The notes: generated by a model from the sequence alone, not told the origin. A DNA stretch of 64,000 bases from Kaiparowitsia implicata GSE-PSE-MK54-09C (GCA_019359435.1 JAHHHI010000055.1:62001-126000); one strand, 5' to 3'. Positions 36,224 through 46,552 are shown, counted from the first letter of the stretch. Numbers and translations are program-made.

Positions 36224-36559
36224 CTAGGGACGGCGATCGCCCACCGGGTTATTAGCGCTCGCATCGGCATTGCCATTGCTGCCACCTAGATTTTGTCGCA
36301 CATCATCAATCGCATCGTTCAGCTGGGCAATTTTATCTTCTAGGCTGCGACGCGCCACTTCCATATTTTGGGGATTCGCCGAGAGCCGCTTTTTCTTGCT
36401 GGACTTGCCTTCTAGCCGAGAAAAGGGGGCTTTGCCTTCGTCTGCATCTTGCTGCTTGTTGAGTTTGGTGGTTGCCAACACGCCAACCACACCGCCGACC
36501 ACACCGCCAACCAGGGTGCCCAGCAAAAACCCACCGAAAAAGTTATCTTGCTGACTCAT
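36224..36559 (-). CDS. Small glycine-zipper membrane protein
   Basis: A 111-aa protein. Residues 8-31 form a Gly-rich hydrophobic helix (GGFLLGTLVGGVVGGVVGVL), the pattern of glycine-zipper or YtxH-like stress proteins. A basic stretch (SSKKKRLS) and a helix likely to be coiled coil (ARRSLEDKIAQLNDAIDDVRQNL) follow, then an Asn/Ala-rich tail. ATG start. Probably an inner- or thylakoid-membrane protein with a cytoplasmic tail. It is a single-gene unit with a terminator downstream and a MITE upstream. Function unknown. Confidence 0.72.
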   Translation of the reverse strand: MSQQDNFFGGFLLGTLVGGVVGGVVGVLATTKLNKQQDADEGKAPFSRLEGKSSKKKRLSANPQNMEVARRSLEDKIAQLNDAIDDVRQNLGGSNGNADASANNPVGDRRP

Positions 36560-36625
36560 AATTCACTCGCTTGTTCAAGATTGAGGAGGCTGAATTTGGC
36601 GACGCTTGGCAGCACCCTTGCTCTA

Positions 36626-36750
36626 GGGGCTGTCATCAATTAGCCGTTAATGGCCCAGAAATGAACGGTCACAGCCCCTAGCCTGTTTTTTGGATCGGGC
36701 GTGGCAACGCTCGTAGCACAAGGCTTTTGGTCGGAATTGATGACACGCCC
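36626..36750 (+). mobile_element. MITE family A, copy 3 (125 bp)
   Basis: Ends GGGGCTGTCATCAATT and AATTGATGACACGCCC with TA on each side (36624-36625 and 36751-36752). It lies between the glycine-zipper gene, 66 bp upstream of its start, and the end of upp. Internal GGGGCTGT...ACAGCCCC repeat present. Confidence 0.88.
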
Positions 36751-36865
36751 TAGGATGCTGCAAAAGATCCAACTGTGATCTTGTTCAAAGCTTACCTGTT
36801 TGCGGGGGGTGGTGGCTAGCGCAATAGCTCACTCGATTGCGGCTCTAAACCCGCAGGGCACAGGT

Positions 36866-37516
36866 TCATGTTGCAAATGTGCGATCGCCTGCATCTCCCA
36901 GACCCGGCACAATAAAGCCGTGCTCATTCAGCGCTTCATCAATCCCAGCGGCGAAAATCGTCAGCTCTGGATAGGCCGCCCCTAACCGCTGCAAGGCAGG
37001 AGGAGCCGCCACAACGGAGATAATTCGCACTAGGGACGGATCAACGCCCCGCTGCACAAGTTCGGTCATCACCGCAACGGAAGTTCCACCGGTCGCCAGC
37101 ATCGGTTCTGGAATCAGGATGCGCGTGGTCGGATTGAACTGCGGCGGCAGTTTGTTGAGGTACCAGGTGGGTTCTAGGGTCTCTTCATTGCGGGCCAGCC
37201 CAACGTGATAGGTATTGGCGAGAGGCAACAGCGCCTGCGCCCCCTCCATGAGCGCTAATCCGGCCCGCAGAATAGGCACTAGCGCAATGGGCGCTTCGGG
37301 ATTAATAAAGGTCGCCGGACAGTTTGCCAGCGGCGTCTTCACCTCTGTCTCAACCGTGGGCAGCCAATCCCGCATGGCTTCATAGGTAAGCCAGCGTCCC
37401 AGTTCGGTCATCGCGCTGCGAAACAGCACAGGCGGTGTGGATTCGTCACGGGCAACCCCAAGCCAATGCTTGACGAGTGGATGGTTGGGAACGTAGACGC
37501 GCAGTTGTAGGGTCAT
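36866..37516 (-). CDS. upp: Uracil phosphoribosyltransferase
   Basis: Pyrimidine-salvage enzyme making UMP from uracil and PRPP. The frame is open to 37591, but the ATG at 37516 (MTLQLRVYVPNHPLVKHWL) fits the family start and gives 216 aa. Motifs: TYEAMRDWL, LVPILRAGLALMEGA, the PRPP loop in EPMLATGGTSVAVM, and the uracil-site end FIVPGLGDAGDR. The usual DPMLATGGS reads EPMLATGGT here, a mild variation. Single gene on the minus strand. Confidence 0.95.
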   Translation of the reverse strand: MTLQLRVYVPNHPLVKHWLGVARDESTPPVLFRSAMTELGRWLTYEAMRDWLPTVETEVKTPLANCPATFINPEAPIALVPILRAGLALMEGAQALLPLANTYHVGLARNEETLEPTWYLNKLPPQFNPTTRILIPEPMLATGGTSVAVMTELVQRGVDPSLVRIISVVAAPPALQRLGAAYPELTIFAAGIDEALNEHGFIVPGLGDAGDRTFAT

Positions 37517-37762
37517 GGCAACGGGGGGGCAGTTCTTTTCGAGATAACTTCGAGATAACAGGGCCAACATCACATAAACGACGATAATCATACGCTGTTG
37601 CGGCAGCGGTGGTCACATTCACGGCTACAGAACGGCAAAAGAGATTGGGTATGGACTCCGCCTGGTACCTACTCTACCGACCGAGTCAGGCGTGTAGGCT
37701 GGGAGAAGACAGCACAGCCTGCCGAGGCAAGTCAAGGCTATGCAGTAGATGGATGGGTCGCC

Positions 37763-38041
37763 ATGGCAAAGAAACAAAAATTCCCCCACCTTGTGGGCTC
37801 AAAGTGGACATCGTGTCGGCCAAGCTGGGGCTGGCGACACTTTCAGGTGGTGAATCGCAAAAATGAAGGGCGGTGGGTGTTTGCAGAAATGGTCGCCTCC
37901 TGCGACCCCACGGTGCGATTTTGGCTGAATGCGACCCAGCTCAAAGATCGCACGCTGTGGCAAGCCGGATGGCGATCGCTCGAAGAACAAGACGCCCTCG
38001 ATCGCGCCCTCGATGAACTAGACCTGCAGCATCGTCACTAG
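37763..38041 (+). CDS. TIGR02450 family protein
   Basis: A 92-aa basic protein of unknown function, found in cyanobacteria and other bacteria. The frame is open from 37598, but the ATG at 37763 (MAKKQKFPHLVGSKWTS) fits the family start. Key wording is GSKWTS...GWRHF and VFAEMVASCDPTVRFWL. The short Trp-rich core suggests a small beta-rich, nucleic-acid-binding-like fold (inference). It converges on the RTX exoprotein, separated by a terminator. Confidence 0.82.
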   Translation: MAKKQKFPHLVGSKWTSCRPSWGWRHFQVVNRKNEGRWVFAEMVASCDPTVRFWLNATQLKDRTLWQAGWRSLEEQDALDRALDELDLQHRH

Positions 38042-38157
38042 TAGATTATTAACCTGAGCCTCCAATGCCGGAGGCAGGAAGGTGCAAAGAACCAAAAGGC
38101 CTGACTACCCAGGGGTTCAGCTTTACCCGTGGGCTCTTTTCCCTTGGAAGGTTCATG

Positions 38158-38196
38158 AGCAAAAGGGAGGGGTGGCATGCAACTCCTCCCTTTTGC
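38158..38196. terminator. Bidirectional terminator between TIGR02450 and RTX genes
   Basis: GCAAAAGGGAGGGGT and AACTCCTCCCTTTTGC pair with one bulge around GGCATGC. Runs of T on the plus strand and A on the opposite side suit stopping of both convergent transcripts. Confidence 0.85.
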
Positions 38197-38260
38197 TAAC
38201 AGCGTGACGTTAAACCGGCACGAAACGATACAGGCCTAAACGATACACGCCTAAACAACC

Positions 38261-41200
38261 CTAAACAACAAAGTAGTCCGCCACATTCAGCACGCCTGCG
38301 TTGCCATCCCCTGGCTTAAACACCATGCTGCTCATGTTGACGACCATATCCTGATTTTGGTTAAACCCATTCAGGGCGTTGTTAACCGACAGATAGGTGC
38401 CACCCTGCCAATCGAAGAACAGCGCCTGGTTTCGAGTTAACGCCTGATTGCCCGGCGCGGTTTGGTTTTTGTCAAGATACGCTGCCGCTGCTGCTTGGGC
38501 CAAGGTATTGGCCACAACGACGCCCGCATTGAACAGCCGAGGGGGGGGCGTCGTAGCTTGCAGGCTATTGTTAAAGCTCAGCAAGATGCGATCGCCCTCC
38601 GTTTGATTAAAGTCAAGGATGCGATCGCGGTTTGCTACCCGAGACTGTCGCAACACCGCGGCCTTGCTGGCTCCCAAAAAGGCGAACGTGTCGGCCCCGT
38701 TGCCGCCCACCAGCACATTCCGTCCGCCTCCGCTCACCAACACATCGTTCCCCGCACCCCCGATCAGGCGATTTCGGCCCGCCCCAGCATAGAGCGTATC
38801 GTTGCCATTGTTGCCTCGCAGAATATCGTTGCCCTGTCCGCCAAACAGCACATCATCATTACTGCCGCCAAACAGGCGATCATTCCCTGGCCCGCCATAG
38901 AGCGTGTCACGGCCTGCCCCCCCGCGGATGGTGTCATTGCCCGCACCCCCAAACAGCACATCGTTGCCGCTGCCGCCGTTAATCAGGTCATTGCCAGGGC
39001 CACCGAAGATTGTGTCGTCGCCCACACCGCCAAACAGGCGATCATCGCCCGCACCACCCCGCAACACATCATCCCCCGCACCGCCAAAAATCAGATCATC
39101 ACCTGGACCGCCCAAAAGGGTGTCGTTGCCGTTGTTGCCAAATAGGGTATCGTTGCCCGCCCCGCCAAACAGCAGGTCTCGCCCAGCACCGCCTCGCAGC
39201 ACATCGGCACCATTTCCACCCCGCAGCGTATCGTTGCCTGCGCCGCCGATTAGGGTGTCATTTCCTGGCCCGCCAAACAGCGCATCATTACCGTTGCCTC
39301 CAAGGATAAAGTCATCTCCACCCCCGCCAAACAGCACATCGTTGCCCGCCTTGCCGCGTAGCACATCATTGCCGGGGCCACCGCGCAGGGTATCGTTGCC
39401 TGCACCGCCATCTAGCGTGTCATTGCCATTGCCGCCAAACAGCAGATCGTTACCGTTGTTGCCAAACAGCAGATCGTCACCAGGGCCACCGCGCAGGGTG
39501 TCGCGCCCGGCCCCCCCCCTCAAAACATCATTGCCGCCATCACCAAATAGGGCATCATTGCCGTTATTGCCAAATAGCGTATCGTTGCCGGCCCCCCCGC
39601 GCAAGGTATCGTTGCCCGCACTGCCACGCAACAGGTCACGCCCGCCTCCACCCAGCAGCAAGTCGTTGCCCGCGCCGCCATTGAGGGTGTCATTCCCGGC
39701 CCCCCCGCGCAAGGTATCGTTGCCCGCGCCACCAATCAAGCGATCGTTGCCGCCCTCGCCAAACAGTCGATCATCACCCGGGCCGCCAAAAATCACGTCG
39801 CCACAGTCACCGCCCCGAATGGTGTCATCACCAGCCAGACCAAACATCGTGTCTTGTCCGGTCGTGCCTACCAAGGTATCGGCCTGATTGGTTCCAGTGA
39901 TCACCAACCCAGGCAAGCACCCCCCAGTTGGCGGCGGTACCGAAATCTGTTGTAGCGTTACCGTTGCCGGTGTCAGAGAGGTCGCTCCCAGGTTATCAAC
40001 GGCTGTATAAGTAAAGCTAGCCGTGCCAGAGAAGGCCGCCAACGCTCGGAAAAAGACCTGATTAGCCTGATTGGGAGGAATGAGCTGGTTGACGGCGATC
40101 GGAGTACCACCCTGATTAGGGTTGCCCAAGAACAAGCGCCCCTCGCCTGCAATCGGCAACGACAGAATGCGGAACCCACTTAGGGTGCCATCTGGATCTG
40201 ATCCAGATAGCGCTGACAACCGCGTTACGCCTTCACCCGGGCCTTTGACATCTGTGGTGATGGGGTCGGTTAGGGGAGGCAGGTTGGGCTCTAGGGTGCC
40301 GACAGCCAGCGTGAAGGTGCCCGGCGTCACTGAGGGCTCTTGATCATCGTCGATGCCGGTATAGCTAAAACTAGCGCCAGCAAAGCTATCGGTCGGCACA
40401 AAGAACAGTTGATTGGCCTGCCCTACTGGAATCACTTGATTCAGCCCTACGGCGGTACCGCCCTGGTTGGGGTCGCCCAGGAAGAGCTGCCCTTGTCCTG
40501 CGGGTGGCAGTGACAAAATTTGGAAGCTCGTTAGGGTTCCATCGGGATCGCTGCCTGACAACGCCGGAAGTTGGGTGGGTTCGCCTGCGACAGGGGGCAC
40601 AGTCCCCGTAACAGGGTCAGTAATCGGAGGCTGGTTTGATATGCCGCTAACGATTTGGGTTGTAACAGTTGTGCTGTTGCTGCCAGGGTTAGATTCAGCC
40701 AGACCTGGAATCGGCGGCGAACTCACTGTCGTGGTAAGCGGGGTGTTGACGGGTGTTCCAGCGTCTACAACCCCCGTTACGGTGAAGGTGCGTATTTCAT
40801 TGGCGGTTAAATCCACAGTGGTGGAAATAGTGTTGCCGCTGGGCGAGCCATCAAAGGTGATGTTTGTAATTTCTGGCGGCAGGCCAATCAACAGCGGCAC
40901 GTTGTTTACATCAAACGTGCCGCTGTTGTTGGTGACGGTAACCACATAGGTGACGGTATCACCTGGTTGCGCCTCGGGCTGACCAGTGGGCACATTTACC
41001 TGAATATCGATATCGGGTGTGGGGATAGGAAGGGTGCCAAAGTCATTGAACTGCAACGATGCGTTGTTGTCGGATCGGACTGTGTCGGCAACGCGAGTCG
41101 CCGTCGCGTCGGTTAAGCTAAGCCGCCACAATCCGTCAGTGCCGCCTTCATCAGAGGAGGTGTAGAGCTGCCCATCTTGCCCAAAGGCCAGGGAGCCTGC

Positions 41201-42274
41201 TCCGTCGGCGCTGATACCCGAGTCGCCAATAAAGACTGCGTTAAGGTTCGCCGGATCGCTAATATCTACGCTGTAAAGCCGAATGGTTTGACCGCCAGGG
41301 GCGACGGTGATGATCAGGCGATTTGCATCGTTGGGGTCGAAGGCCATGTCGCCACTGCCCGCACTGAACGGCGTGGTGCCGCCAGAAATATCGCCGAAGA
41401 CCGTCAGTTCCCCAGTGGTTTGGTTAACGGCGTAGAGTAATGTCTCAGACAGGTTCATGGCATAGATCACGCCATTTTGAGCCTGGGCTAGCTTGACAAA
41501 GCCTGTGCCTGCGCTGCCGGAGTTGTCAAACGGGAGAATGGTGTTTTGGGAGCCAGGAGCCGCAAAGGGGTCAAAAAAGGCGACGCGCCGATCGGTGCCT
41601 TGGCCGATGTAGTAGATCCGTCCGTTTTCGGCTTCGCGGGCGATCGCATTGGTATTAAACGCCAGCGTCCCCACTTGGTCAGCTTCGCCATTGGTCAAAT
41701 CCAGTACGAATAGCGATGTCGCGACGTTGGCGTAGAACAGGTTGGGAAAGGCCGTTGCCAAAATTCCGGTATAAGCCGCTTGGCCCAATGCATCCAACGC
41801 AAGCGGTGGCGCTGGTGCTCCAGTTTGGTAGTCGAGCTGCCAACGCCCGCCGAGAGAGGCTGCGCCCACGGGGTGAGTCGCCGCGGCAACATGGGTGCCC
41901 GTCAGCTCTGCCAGGGTCTGCACAAAATCGCGACCGACTGCGCCCGCCGCCACGTTGCAACCGTAGAGCAAGAGATGAGCACCGGGGGCAAAGGCAGAAG
42001 CCCAGCCCGTGATGGACTGGGCTTGGGTATAGAGTTGCTGTGTGGTGAGGCCGCTTGTTCCCAACAGCACCTGACCAGGTTGACCATGGGAAAGAATGTG
42101 CAGCTCTGTAACTGCCGACTGGTGCTTCAGAATATTAGAAATCTGAGCAAGCCCAGACTGGTTAGGCTGAAGCACATGCACGTCGGCGTGAAGCCGAGTG
42201 GAGTCAATTAGAGACGCGTAGTGAGGGACGCTAGGGTCAACAATGATCAGAATTTTGGTCGGCACTGATTTCAC
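38261..42274 (-). CDS. Large DUF4347 - repeat - RTX calcium-binding exoprotein
   Basis: A 1337-aa acidic protein, probably exported by type I secretion because it lacks a signal peptide and ends with an RTX block. Order: DUF4347 (about 5-170) with [10 protein letters not shown] (His63) and LLLYGCNVA (Cys106), a caspase-like His-Cys pair; a propeller-like region (about 175-420); a DUF11-like Ig domain (about 425-540); two tandem repeats of about 115 aa with SDPDGTL and ILSLP (about 550-790); then some 45 GGxGxDxLx nonapeptides (about 800-1185, encoded 38690-39880); and a serralysin-like C-terminal part. GTG start at 42274. Likely a surface, adhesion or self-processing protein. Confidence 0.88.
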   Translation of the reverse strand: MKSVPTKILIIVDPSVPHYASLIDSTRLHADVHVLQPNQSGLAQISNILKHQSAVTELHILSHGQPGQVLLGTSGLTTQQLYTQAQSITGWASAFAPGAHLLLYGCNVAAGAVGRDFVQTLAELTGTHVAAATHPVGAASLGGRWQLDYQTGAPAPPLALDALGQAAYTGILATAFPNLFYANVATSLFVLDLTNGEADQVGTLAFNTNAIAREAENGRIYYIGQGTDRRVAFFDPFAAPGSQNTILPFDNSGSAGTGFVKLAQAQNGVIYAMNLSETLLYAVNQTTGELTVFGDISGGTTPFSAGSGDMAFDPNDANRLIITVAPGGQTIRLYSVDISDPANLNAVFIGDSGISADGAGSLAFGQDGQLYTSSDEGGTDGLWRLSLTDATATRVADTVRSDNNASLQFNDFGTLPIPTPDIDIQVNVPTGQPEAQPGDTVTYVVTVTNNSGTFDVNNVPLLIGLPPEITNITFDGSPSGNTISTTVDLTANEIRTFTVTGVVDAGTPVNTPLTTTVSSPPIPGLAESNPGSNSTTVTTQIVSGISNQPPITDPVTGTVPPVAGEPTQLPALSGSDPDGTLTSFQILSLPPAGQGQLFLGDPNQGGTAVGLNQVIPVGQANQLFFVPTDSFAGASFSYTGIDDDQEPSVTPGTFTLAVGTLEPNLPPLTDPITTDVKGPGEGVTRLSALSGSDPDGTLSGFRILSLPIAGEGRLFLGNPNQGGTPIAVNQLIPPNQANQVFFRALAAFSGTASFTYTAVDNLGATSLTPATVTLQQISVPPPTGGCLPGLVITGTNQADTLVGTTGQDTMFGLAGDDTIRGGDCGDVIFGGPGDDRLFGEGGNDRLIGGAGNDTLRGGAGNDTLNGGAGNDLLLGGGGRDLLRGSAGNDTLRGGAGNDTLFGNNGNDALFGDGGNDVLRGGAGRDTLRGGPGDDLLFGNNGNDLLFGGNGNDTLDGGAGNDTLRGGPGNDVLRGKAGNDVLFGGGGDDFILGGNGNDALFGGPGNDTLIGGAGNDTLRGGNGADVLRGGAGRDLLFGGAGNDTLFGNNGNDTLLGGPGDDLIFGGAGDDVLRGGAGDDRLFGGVGDDTIFGGPGNDLINGGSGNDVLFGGAGNDTIRGGAGRDTLYGGPGNDRLFGGSNDDVLFGGQGNDILRGNNGNDTLYAGAGRNRLIGGAGNDVLVSGGGRNVLVGGNGADTFAFLGASKAAVLRQSRVANRDRILDFNQTEGDRILLSFNNSLQATTPPPRLFNAGVVVANTLAQAAAAAYLDKNQTAPGNQALTRNQALFFDWQGGTYLSVNNALNGFNQNQDMVVNMSSMVFKPGDGNAGVLNVADYFVV

Positions 42275-42723
42275 GGGAAAGACCTCTTAACACAGCAGAA
42301 CAGGATGAACGGAGCGCATTGTTTGAATACGGCATTTGAATAACGACTTGAGAACTCCGACCACAGGTGGGCTTTATCAAGCCATGACCTAGCGTGACTC
42401 GGGACATTGACAAGCGCTCGATGCTGAAGTTTTTTCAACACATGATCAGCGAGGGATTGCGGTGACGGTGATACAGTGTGGGCGATCGCCCACATCGGGA
42501 ATTAATACTCACCAAACTCAAAAAGCATGACGAGAAGAATCTCTACCCGTGAGCCAACACAACCTAAATGCTGAAATATGACCTAACTCCGTAAATCTAA
42601 TGGGTTTTGGCTACAAATTGAACATTTTTTTCATGAAAAAGATCAGATTTTATCCTGATACTTATAAAGATTATTTGTAGAGTAATGGTTAGCTTCAGCT
42701 CAATCCCTGCTGGCCCTAGGCTT
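42275..42723. other. Gene-free interval before the RTX gene
   Basis: About 450 bp, probably including the promoter of the RTX exoprotein. AT-rich in 42560-42690. No coding ORF. Confidence 0.5.
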
Positions 42724-42858
42724 AAACGTCAGTTTGGGATAGGACGTGGTTTTAGGGCACAGCGCGCTGCGCTGTGCCCTAAAAACTTTGATATGCCGTG
42801 CGCAATACCCACGGCATATCAAATATTTGAGCTTATTCCGACCTTAGGTGACGTCAAA
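42724..42858. repeat. Family B inverted repeat, long copy D with two nested hairpins
   Basis: Outer ends AAACGTCAGTTTGGGATA and GGTGACGTCAAA are related to the family B core. Inside are two strong hairpins: 42750-42784 (TTTTAGGGCACAGCGC arm) and 42787-42823 (TTTGATATGCCGT arm). The right end overlaps the TGA stop of the dienelactone hydrolase gene (42854-42856). Confidence 0.75.
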
Positions 42859-43519
42859 CAGGGGCTAGATTATCTGCCAAAAAGGCAAGTGTGCGCTGCC
42901 AAGCGTCGGCAGCTGCCTCAGCGTTGTAGACCTCGGGGCGGGTATCGTTGAAAAAGGCGTGGGTGACGCCGGGGTAAGTGTGGGTGGTCATCGATTTACC
43001 TGCGGTCTGCACTGCCGCCTCGAGCTGCTGCACCGCTGCTGGCGTGACAAAGGTATCGTCTGCGGCAAACAGCCCCAGCACAGGCGCGCTGAGCTGACTG
43101 AAGTCGGGCGAGACCTTAGGATGGATGCCGTAAAAATTCACTACGGCTCCAATGCGATCGCTCACTGTGGCAGTCAGCAGTGCCAGTTGACCCCCCATGC
43201 AAAAGCCCACCACGCCGACTTGGTGGCTGGTGACCGCATCATGGTTGAGCAAAAACTCGACTGTGCGCTGCAGGGTGGTAGCTGTTTGCTCAATATTTAG
43301 CGCCATTAGCAGCCGTCCGGCTTCATCGGGCGAGGTCGTTGTGGTGCCCTGAAACAAATCGGGGGCGATCGCCACATAGCCTTCCTGAGCAAAGCGATCC
43401 ACCACATCTTTGATATGGGGCACCAAGCCCCACCATTCCTGTAAAACGATCAGCCCCGGGCCCGACCCTGCGGGCGGCGTGGCTACATATCCAACTCCAT
43501 CAATAGTCTGTCCTGTCAT
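42854..43519 (-). CDS. Dienelactone hydrolase family protein
   Basis: An alpha/beta hydrolase with a Cys-Asp-His triad: Cys in VGFCMGGQLAL, Asp in LFAADDTF, His in GVTHAFFN. It includes the typical LQEWWGLVPHIKDVVDRF motif. The frame is open to 43621; the ATG at 43519 (MTGQTIDGVGYVATPP) gives 221 aa and begins just before the conserved domain, while an upstream start would add 34 poorly conserved residues. The true substrate in cyanobacteria is unknown; dienelactones are unlikely. The stop codon lies inside a family B repeat end. Single gene. Confidence 0.88.
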   Translation of the reverse strand: MTGQTIDGVGYVATPPAGSGPGLIVLQEWWGLVPHIKDVVDRFAQEGYVAIAPDLFQGTTTTSPDEAGRLLMALNIEQTATTLQRTVEFLLNHDAVTSHQVGVVGFCMGGQLALLTATVSDRIGAVVNFYGIHPKVSPDFSQLSAPVLGLFAADDTFVTPAAVQQLEAAVQTAGKSMTTHTYPGVTHAFFNDTRPEVYNAEAAADAWQRTLAFLADNLAPV

Positions 43520-43874
43520 GATTGTTCCGCTGGTTTTCTGTGGATTTATGGTTAAGCGCGTTGCAGGTGATGCATAAGATCGGTTCATACCAGTTAGAGC
43601 TGGGTTGACCGTGATAGGCATCGGTCACGAACCCGGGCTGCATCGTGTTCCCACACTTACGCGACACGCAACCCCACGGATTGTATCGGCTTCTGCGAGG
43701 GGGTGCGAGCTGCGGTGAGCACTTACCGGGCGTGCCGCCGCTGTAGGCTAGGTTAGCCGGTTGGGTCAGATGGTTGGGTCAGCGCGAGGGGATGCGATCG
43801 CCCTACAATAGGAGCATGGTTTATGGGCGTCATCCGGCGTCTTGATCAACTGCCTATCGACTGCGCCAACTGCT

Positions 43875-45191
43875 ATGACTGCCAAACCCCCCACCCTCAA
43901 CCTCACCCAGCTCGCCCAACAGACTCGCGCAGCGGCACGACACCTCGCTGTAGCGTCTACCGCACAGCGCAATGCCGCAGTGGAGGCGATCGCCCACGCC
44001 TTAGAATCGGCAGCTCCTGACATTTTGGCGGCCAACGCCGAAGACTGCCGCATTGCGCAAGAGGACGGCTTGGCTGCCCCCCTCTACGGTCGGCTCAAGC
44101 TTGATGACGCTAAGTTGGATGGGGCGATCGCCGGTGTGCGGGACGTGGCTCGATTAGCTGACCCGCTGGGCACCGTGCAGATTCATCGCGAGCTAGATGC
44201 AGGGCTGGTGCTCAAGCGCATCACCTGTCCCCTAGGCGTGCTGGGGGTCATTTTTGAATCGCGACCCGATGCCCTGGTGCAGATCGCCACGCTTGCCATC
44301 AAGTCGGGGAATGGGGTCATTCTCAAGGGCGGGCGCGAGTCGGTGCGCTCTTGCACGGCGCTAACCCAGGCCATTCACCAGGGCTTGCAGTCGGTGGGTA
44401 TGGCCCCAGCGGTGGTGCAGCTGCTCACCACTCGAGCAGAAATTCAGGCCTTGTTAGCGCTTGATACCGAAGTGGATTTGATTATTCCGCGTGGTTCTAA
44501 TGCCTTTGTACGCTACGTGCAAGAGCACACCCACATTCCGGTGCTGGGCCATGCCGATGGCATTTGCCATCTATATGTAGACCAGGCGGCAGATGTGGCT
44601 ACGGCGATTCAGGTGGCGGTAGATGCCAAAACTCAGTACCCCTCCGCCTGCAATACGATCGAAACGCTGCTAGTGCACCGGGCGATCGCCCCTCGCCTTT
44701 TACCGGCTCTGGCCGCAGCTCTGCGCTCGCATCAGGTAGCGTTGCGGGGTGATGCCCCAACGCAGCAGCAGCTCGCCGCCACTGGCATGTCTATTGCCCT
44801 GGCTACTGACGAAGACTGGCGTACTGAGTACAGCGACTTGATTCTGGCGATTCGGCAGGTGGATTCTTTAGAAGAGGCGATCGCCCACATCAACACCTAC
44901 GGCTCTCGCCACACCGAGGCCATCATCACCCAAGATGACCAAGCCGCGCTCACCTTTATGAACCAAGTGGATGCAGCTGGCGTGTTCCACAATTGTTCGA
45001 CCCGGTTTGCCGACGGCTTCCGCTACGGGTTTGGGGCAGAGGTGGGCATCAGCACTCAAAAAATGCCGCCCCGTGGCCCCGTCGGGCTAGAAGGGCTGAT
45101 TACCTACAAATATCGGATGACCGGCTCTGGGCATATCGCCGCTACCTATAGCGGCAGCGCCGCCCAGCCCTTTACCCATCGCGATCTCTAA
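43875..45191 (+). CDS. proA: Glutamate-5-semialdehyde dehydrogenase (gamma-glutamyl phosphate reductase)
   Basis: Second step of proline synthesis: NADPH-dependent reduction of gamma-glutamyl phosphate. The frame is open from a TTG at 43842; the ATG at 43875 ([18 protein letters not shown]) is preferred, giving 438 aa. Motifs: [54 protein letters not shown] and the active-site Cys in [13 protein letters not shown]. The end [15 protein letters not shown] is also diagnostic. folB begins 57 bp downstream on the same strand, so the two may be co-transcribed; proB is not in the window. Confidence 0.96.
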   Translation: MTAKPPTLNLTQLAQQTRAAARHLAVASTAQRNAAVEAIAHALESAAPDILAANAEDCRIAQEDGLAAPLYGRLKLDDAKLDGAIAGVRDVARLADPLGTVQIHRELDAGLVLKRITCPLGVLGVIFESRPDALVQIATLAIKSGNGVILKGGRESVRSCTALTQAIHQGLQSVGMAPAVVQLLTTRAEIQALLALDTEVDLIIPRGSNAFVRYVQEHTHIPVLGHADGICHLYVDQAADVATAIQVAVDAKTQYPSACNTIETLLVHRAIAPRLLPALAAALRSHQVALRGDAPTQQQLAATGMSIALATDEDWRTEYSDLILAIRQVDSLEEAIAHINTYGSRHTEAIITQDDQAALTFMNQVDAAGVFHNCSTRFADGFRYGFGAEVGISTQKMPPRGPVGLEGLITYKYRMTGSGHIAATYSGSAAQPFTHRDL

Positions 45192-45247
45192 CCTTCTAAT
45201 ACTTTGCTATCTAATACTTTGCTATCTCCCTCGGCTGATCAACCTTC

Positions 45248-45715
45248 ATGAACGACTACATTCACATCTCAAACTTGCGGATGTACGGCTTTACCGGGGT
45301 CTTGCCCGAGGAGCAAGCGCTCGGCCAGTGGTATGAGGTGGATCTGTGGATTTGGACTGATACCGCAAAAGCGGCCCAGACAGACGAGCTAGATGATACC
45401 TATGACTATGTCAACGCTGTGAACGAGGTGCGCGAGCTGGTGCGCACCGCTCGGTATAACCTGATTGAACGACTGGCGGGGGCGATTGCCCAGATTATCC
45501 TCACCTCTCCCAAAGTGCACCAAGTGCACGTGCGCCTTACCAAAGTCAGCCCGCCCATTCCCGACTTTTCTGGCAAAGTATCGGTAGAAATTACGCGCTC
45601 CGCTGCAGGTATCTCAACCACCGAAACCGCCAGTCACAATCAGGACATTCCCGCCAAAGAGGTCAGTTCGGCAAAAGCTGAGCAGCACATCCCCAGCAAA
45701 TGCGACGGCCCATGA
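45248..45715 (+). CDS. folB: Dihydroneopterin aldolase
   Basis: Folate-pathway enzyme that cleaves 7,8-dihydroneopterin to 6-hydroxymethyl-dihydropterin and glycolaldehyde. Core of about 120 aa with the family start DYIHISNLRMYGFTGVLPEEQ, DTYDYVNAVNEVRELV and NLIERLAGAIAQ. The remaining 35 residues are a Ser/Ala/Glu-rich tail with no clear fold. ATG at 45248, 57 bp after proA. The TGA stop (45713-45715) is also the target-site duplication of a MITE inserted directly behind it. Confidence 0.93.
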   Translation: MNDYIHISNLRMYGFTGVLPEEQALGQWYEVDLWIWTDTAKAAQTDELDDTYDYVNAVNEVRELVRTARYNLIERLAGAIAQIILTSPKVHQVHVRLTKVSPPIPDFSGKVSVEITRSAAGISTTETASHNQDIPAKEVSSAKAEQHIPSKCDGP

Positions 45716-45876
45716 GAGGTTGTTTGAAAAGGTGATCTCGGTTCGATTCGAACCCGGAGATCCCCCCTAGCCCCCTTGAAAAGGGAGGAATTAGCTCAAA
45801 GTCCCCCTTATTAAGGGAGATTTAGGGGGCATCAAACACTGCGTGCGACACCAAACGGGACTTTTAAAACATCCTC
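45716..45876 (+). mobile_element. 161-bp MITE with TGA target duplication at the folB stop
   Basis: Ends GAGGTTGTTTGAAAAG and CTTTTAAAACATCCTC are near-perfect inverted repeats. Direct repeats TGA flank it (45713-45715 and 45877-45879). Inside lies a GATCCCCCCTAGCCCCC / TTAGGGGG block typical of dispersed cyanobacterial repeats, plus TTCGATTCGAA, a short palindrome. Non-coding. Confidence 0.85.
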
Positions 45877-45953
45877 TGAGGCGATGCAACGCTATTGGTT
45901 AATCGCACTATTGGATCAAGCTTCTACGCCTGACTTCAGCCTCAGACATTGGC

Positions 45954-46457
45954 TTAATCAAAGTAAAACAGCGTCACAATTCGGCGTTGCTCTTCCGCAT
46001 CTCGGCAGGTTTTGAGAAGCGTATGGCTATCGTGAAACGCAAAGCATATGAGTTGTTGGCACCGCGACACAATTTCTTGGTTGCACACGGCGCTGGCTTC
46101 AGCCAGAGACAGCGCATCGTTGGCAGGGCTTTCTACCAAATGCATGACGGACTCGAGTTGCTCACGCGACTCACGTGGCTGTCGAGCTAGACTCTGAGGC
46201 AAAATCACCGTCAACAGGTTAGGGTTGGCCCGCATCGCCCCTCGAATCGCCGCAGAGTTGGTGCCTGTCGCGCCAGAGGTCAGCAGTTGATTGCCGCCCA
46301 GCACCAGCGCATAACTCATTTCTTCGATGAGCACTTGGTGGGTAATGGGCACATGCCGTGAACCGAGCAAGGCAACTCGCTTTGATCCAGTTTGCTGAAT
46401 TGCGGCAAGCTCTTGCAGATAATCGTCTAATTTGGGTAGATCAACCGACTGACTCAA
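45954..46457 (-). CDS. DprA/SLOG-superfamily protein
   Basis: A 167-aa protein with a Rossmann-like SLOG fold related to DprA (DNA recombination mediator A) and LOG proteins. After a helical lead comes VALLGSRHVPITHQ, then GGNQLLTSGATGTNSAAI, the nucleotide-binding loop. It is shorter than full DprA, without the winged-helix end. Members bind single-stranded DNA or nucleotides; the exact role of this cyanobacterial short form is not known. ATG at 46457. Single gene on the minus strand. Confidence 0.78.
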   Translation of the reverse strand: MSQSVDLPKLDDYLQELAAIQQTGSKRVALLGSRHVPITHQVLIEEMSYALVLGGNQLLTSGATGTNSAAIRGAMRANPNLLTVILPQSLARQPRESREQLESVMHLVESPANDALSLAEASAVCNQEIVSRCQQLICFAFHDSHTLLKTCRDAEEQRRIVTLFYFD

Positions 46458-46552
46458 AGGTGACCCAACTACTGGCGAAACAACCTCGCTATTCTATCAG
46501 GTGTTGAGTAGGTGTTGAGCGCAACCTAACCTAACAGCAGGCGAATCCAGCG

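Noticed and set aside
38690..39880. Regular direct repeats of about 27 bp resembling a CRISPR-like array
   Set aside because: The periodicity is that of coding GGxGxDxLx units without unique spacers; an in-frame 1337-aa protein explains it.
38462..39887. Plus-strand ORFs of 227 and 327 codons, Pro/Ser-rich
   Set aside because: They are antisense shadows of the RTX nonapeptide block on the minus strand; the periodic sequence keeps several frames open.
45740..45765. GGTTCGATTCGAACC resembling a tRNA T-arm
   Set aside because: It is a short palindrome inside the MITE after folB; no acceptor stem, anticodon arm or D-arm can be built around it.
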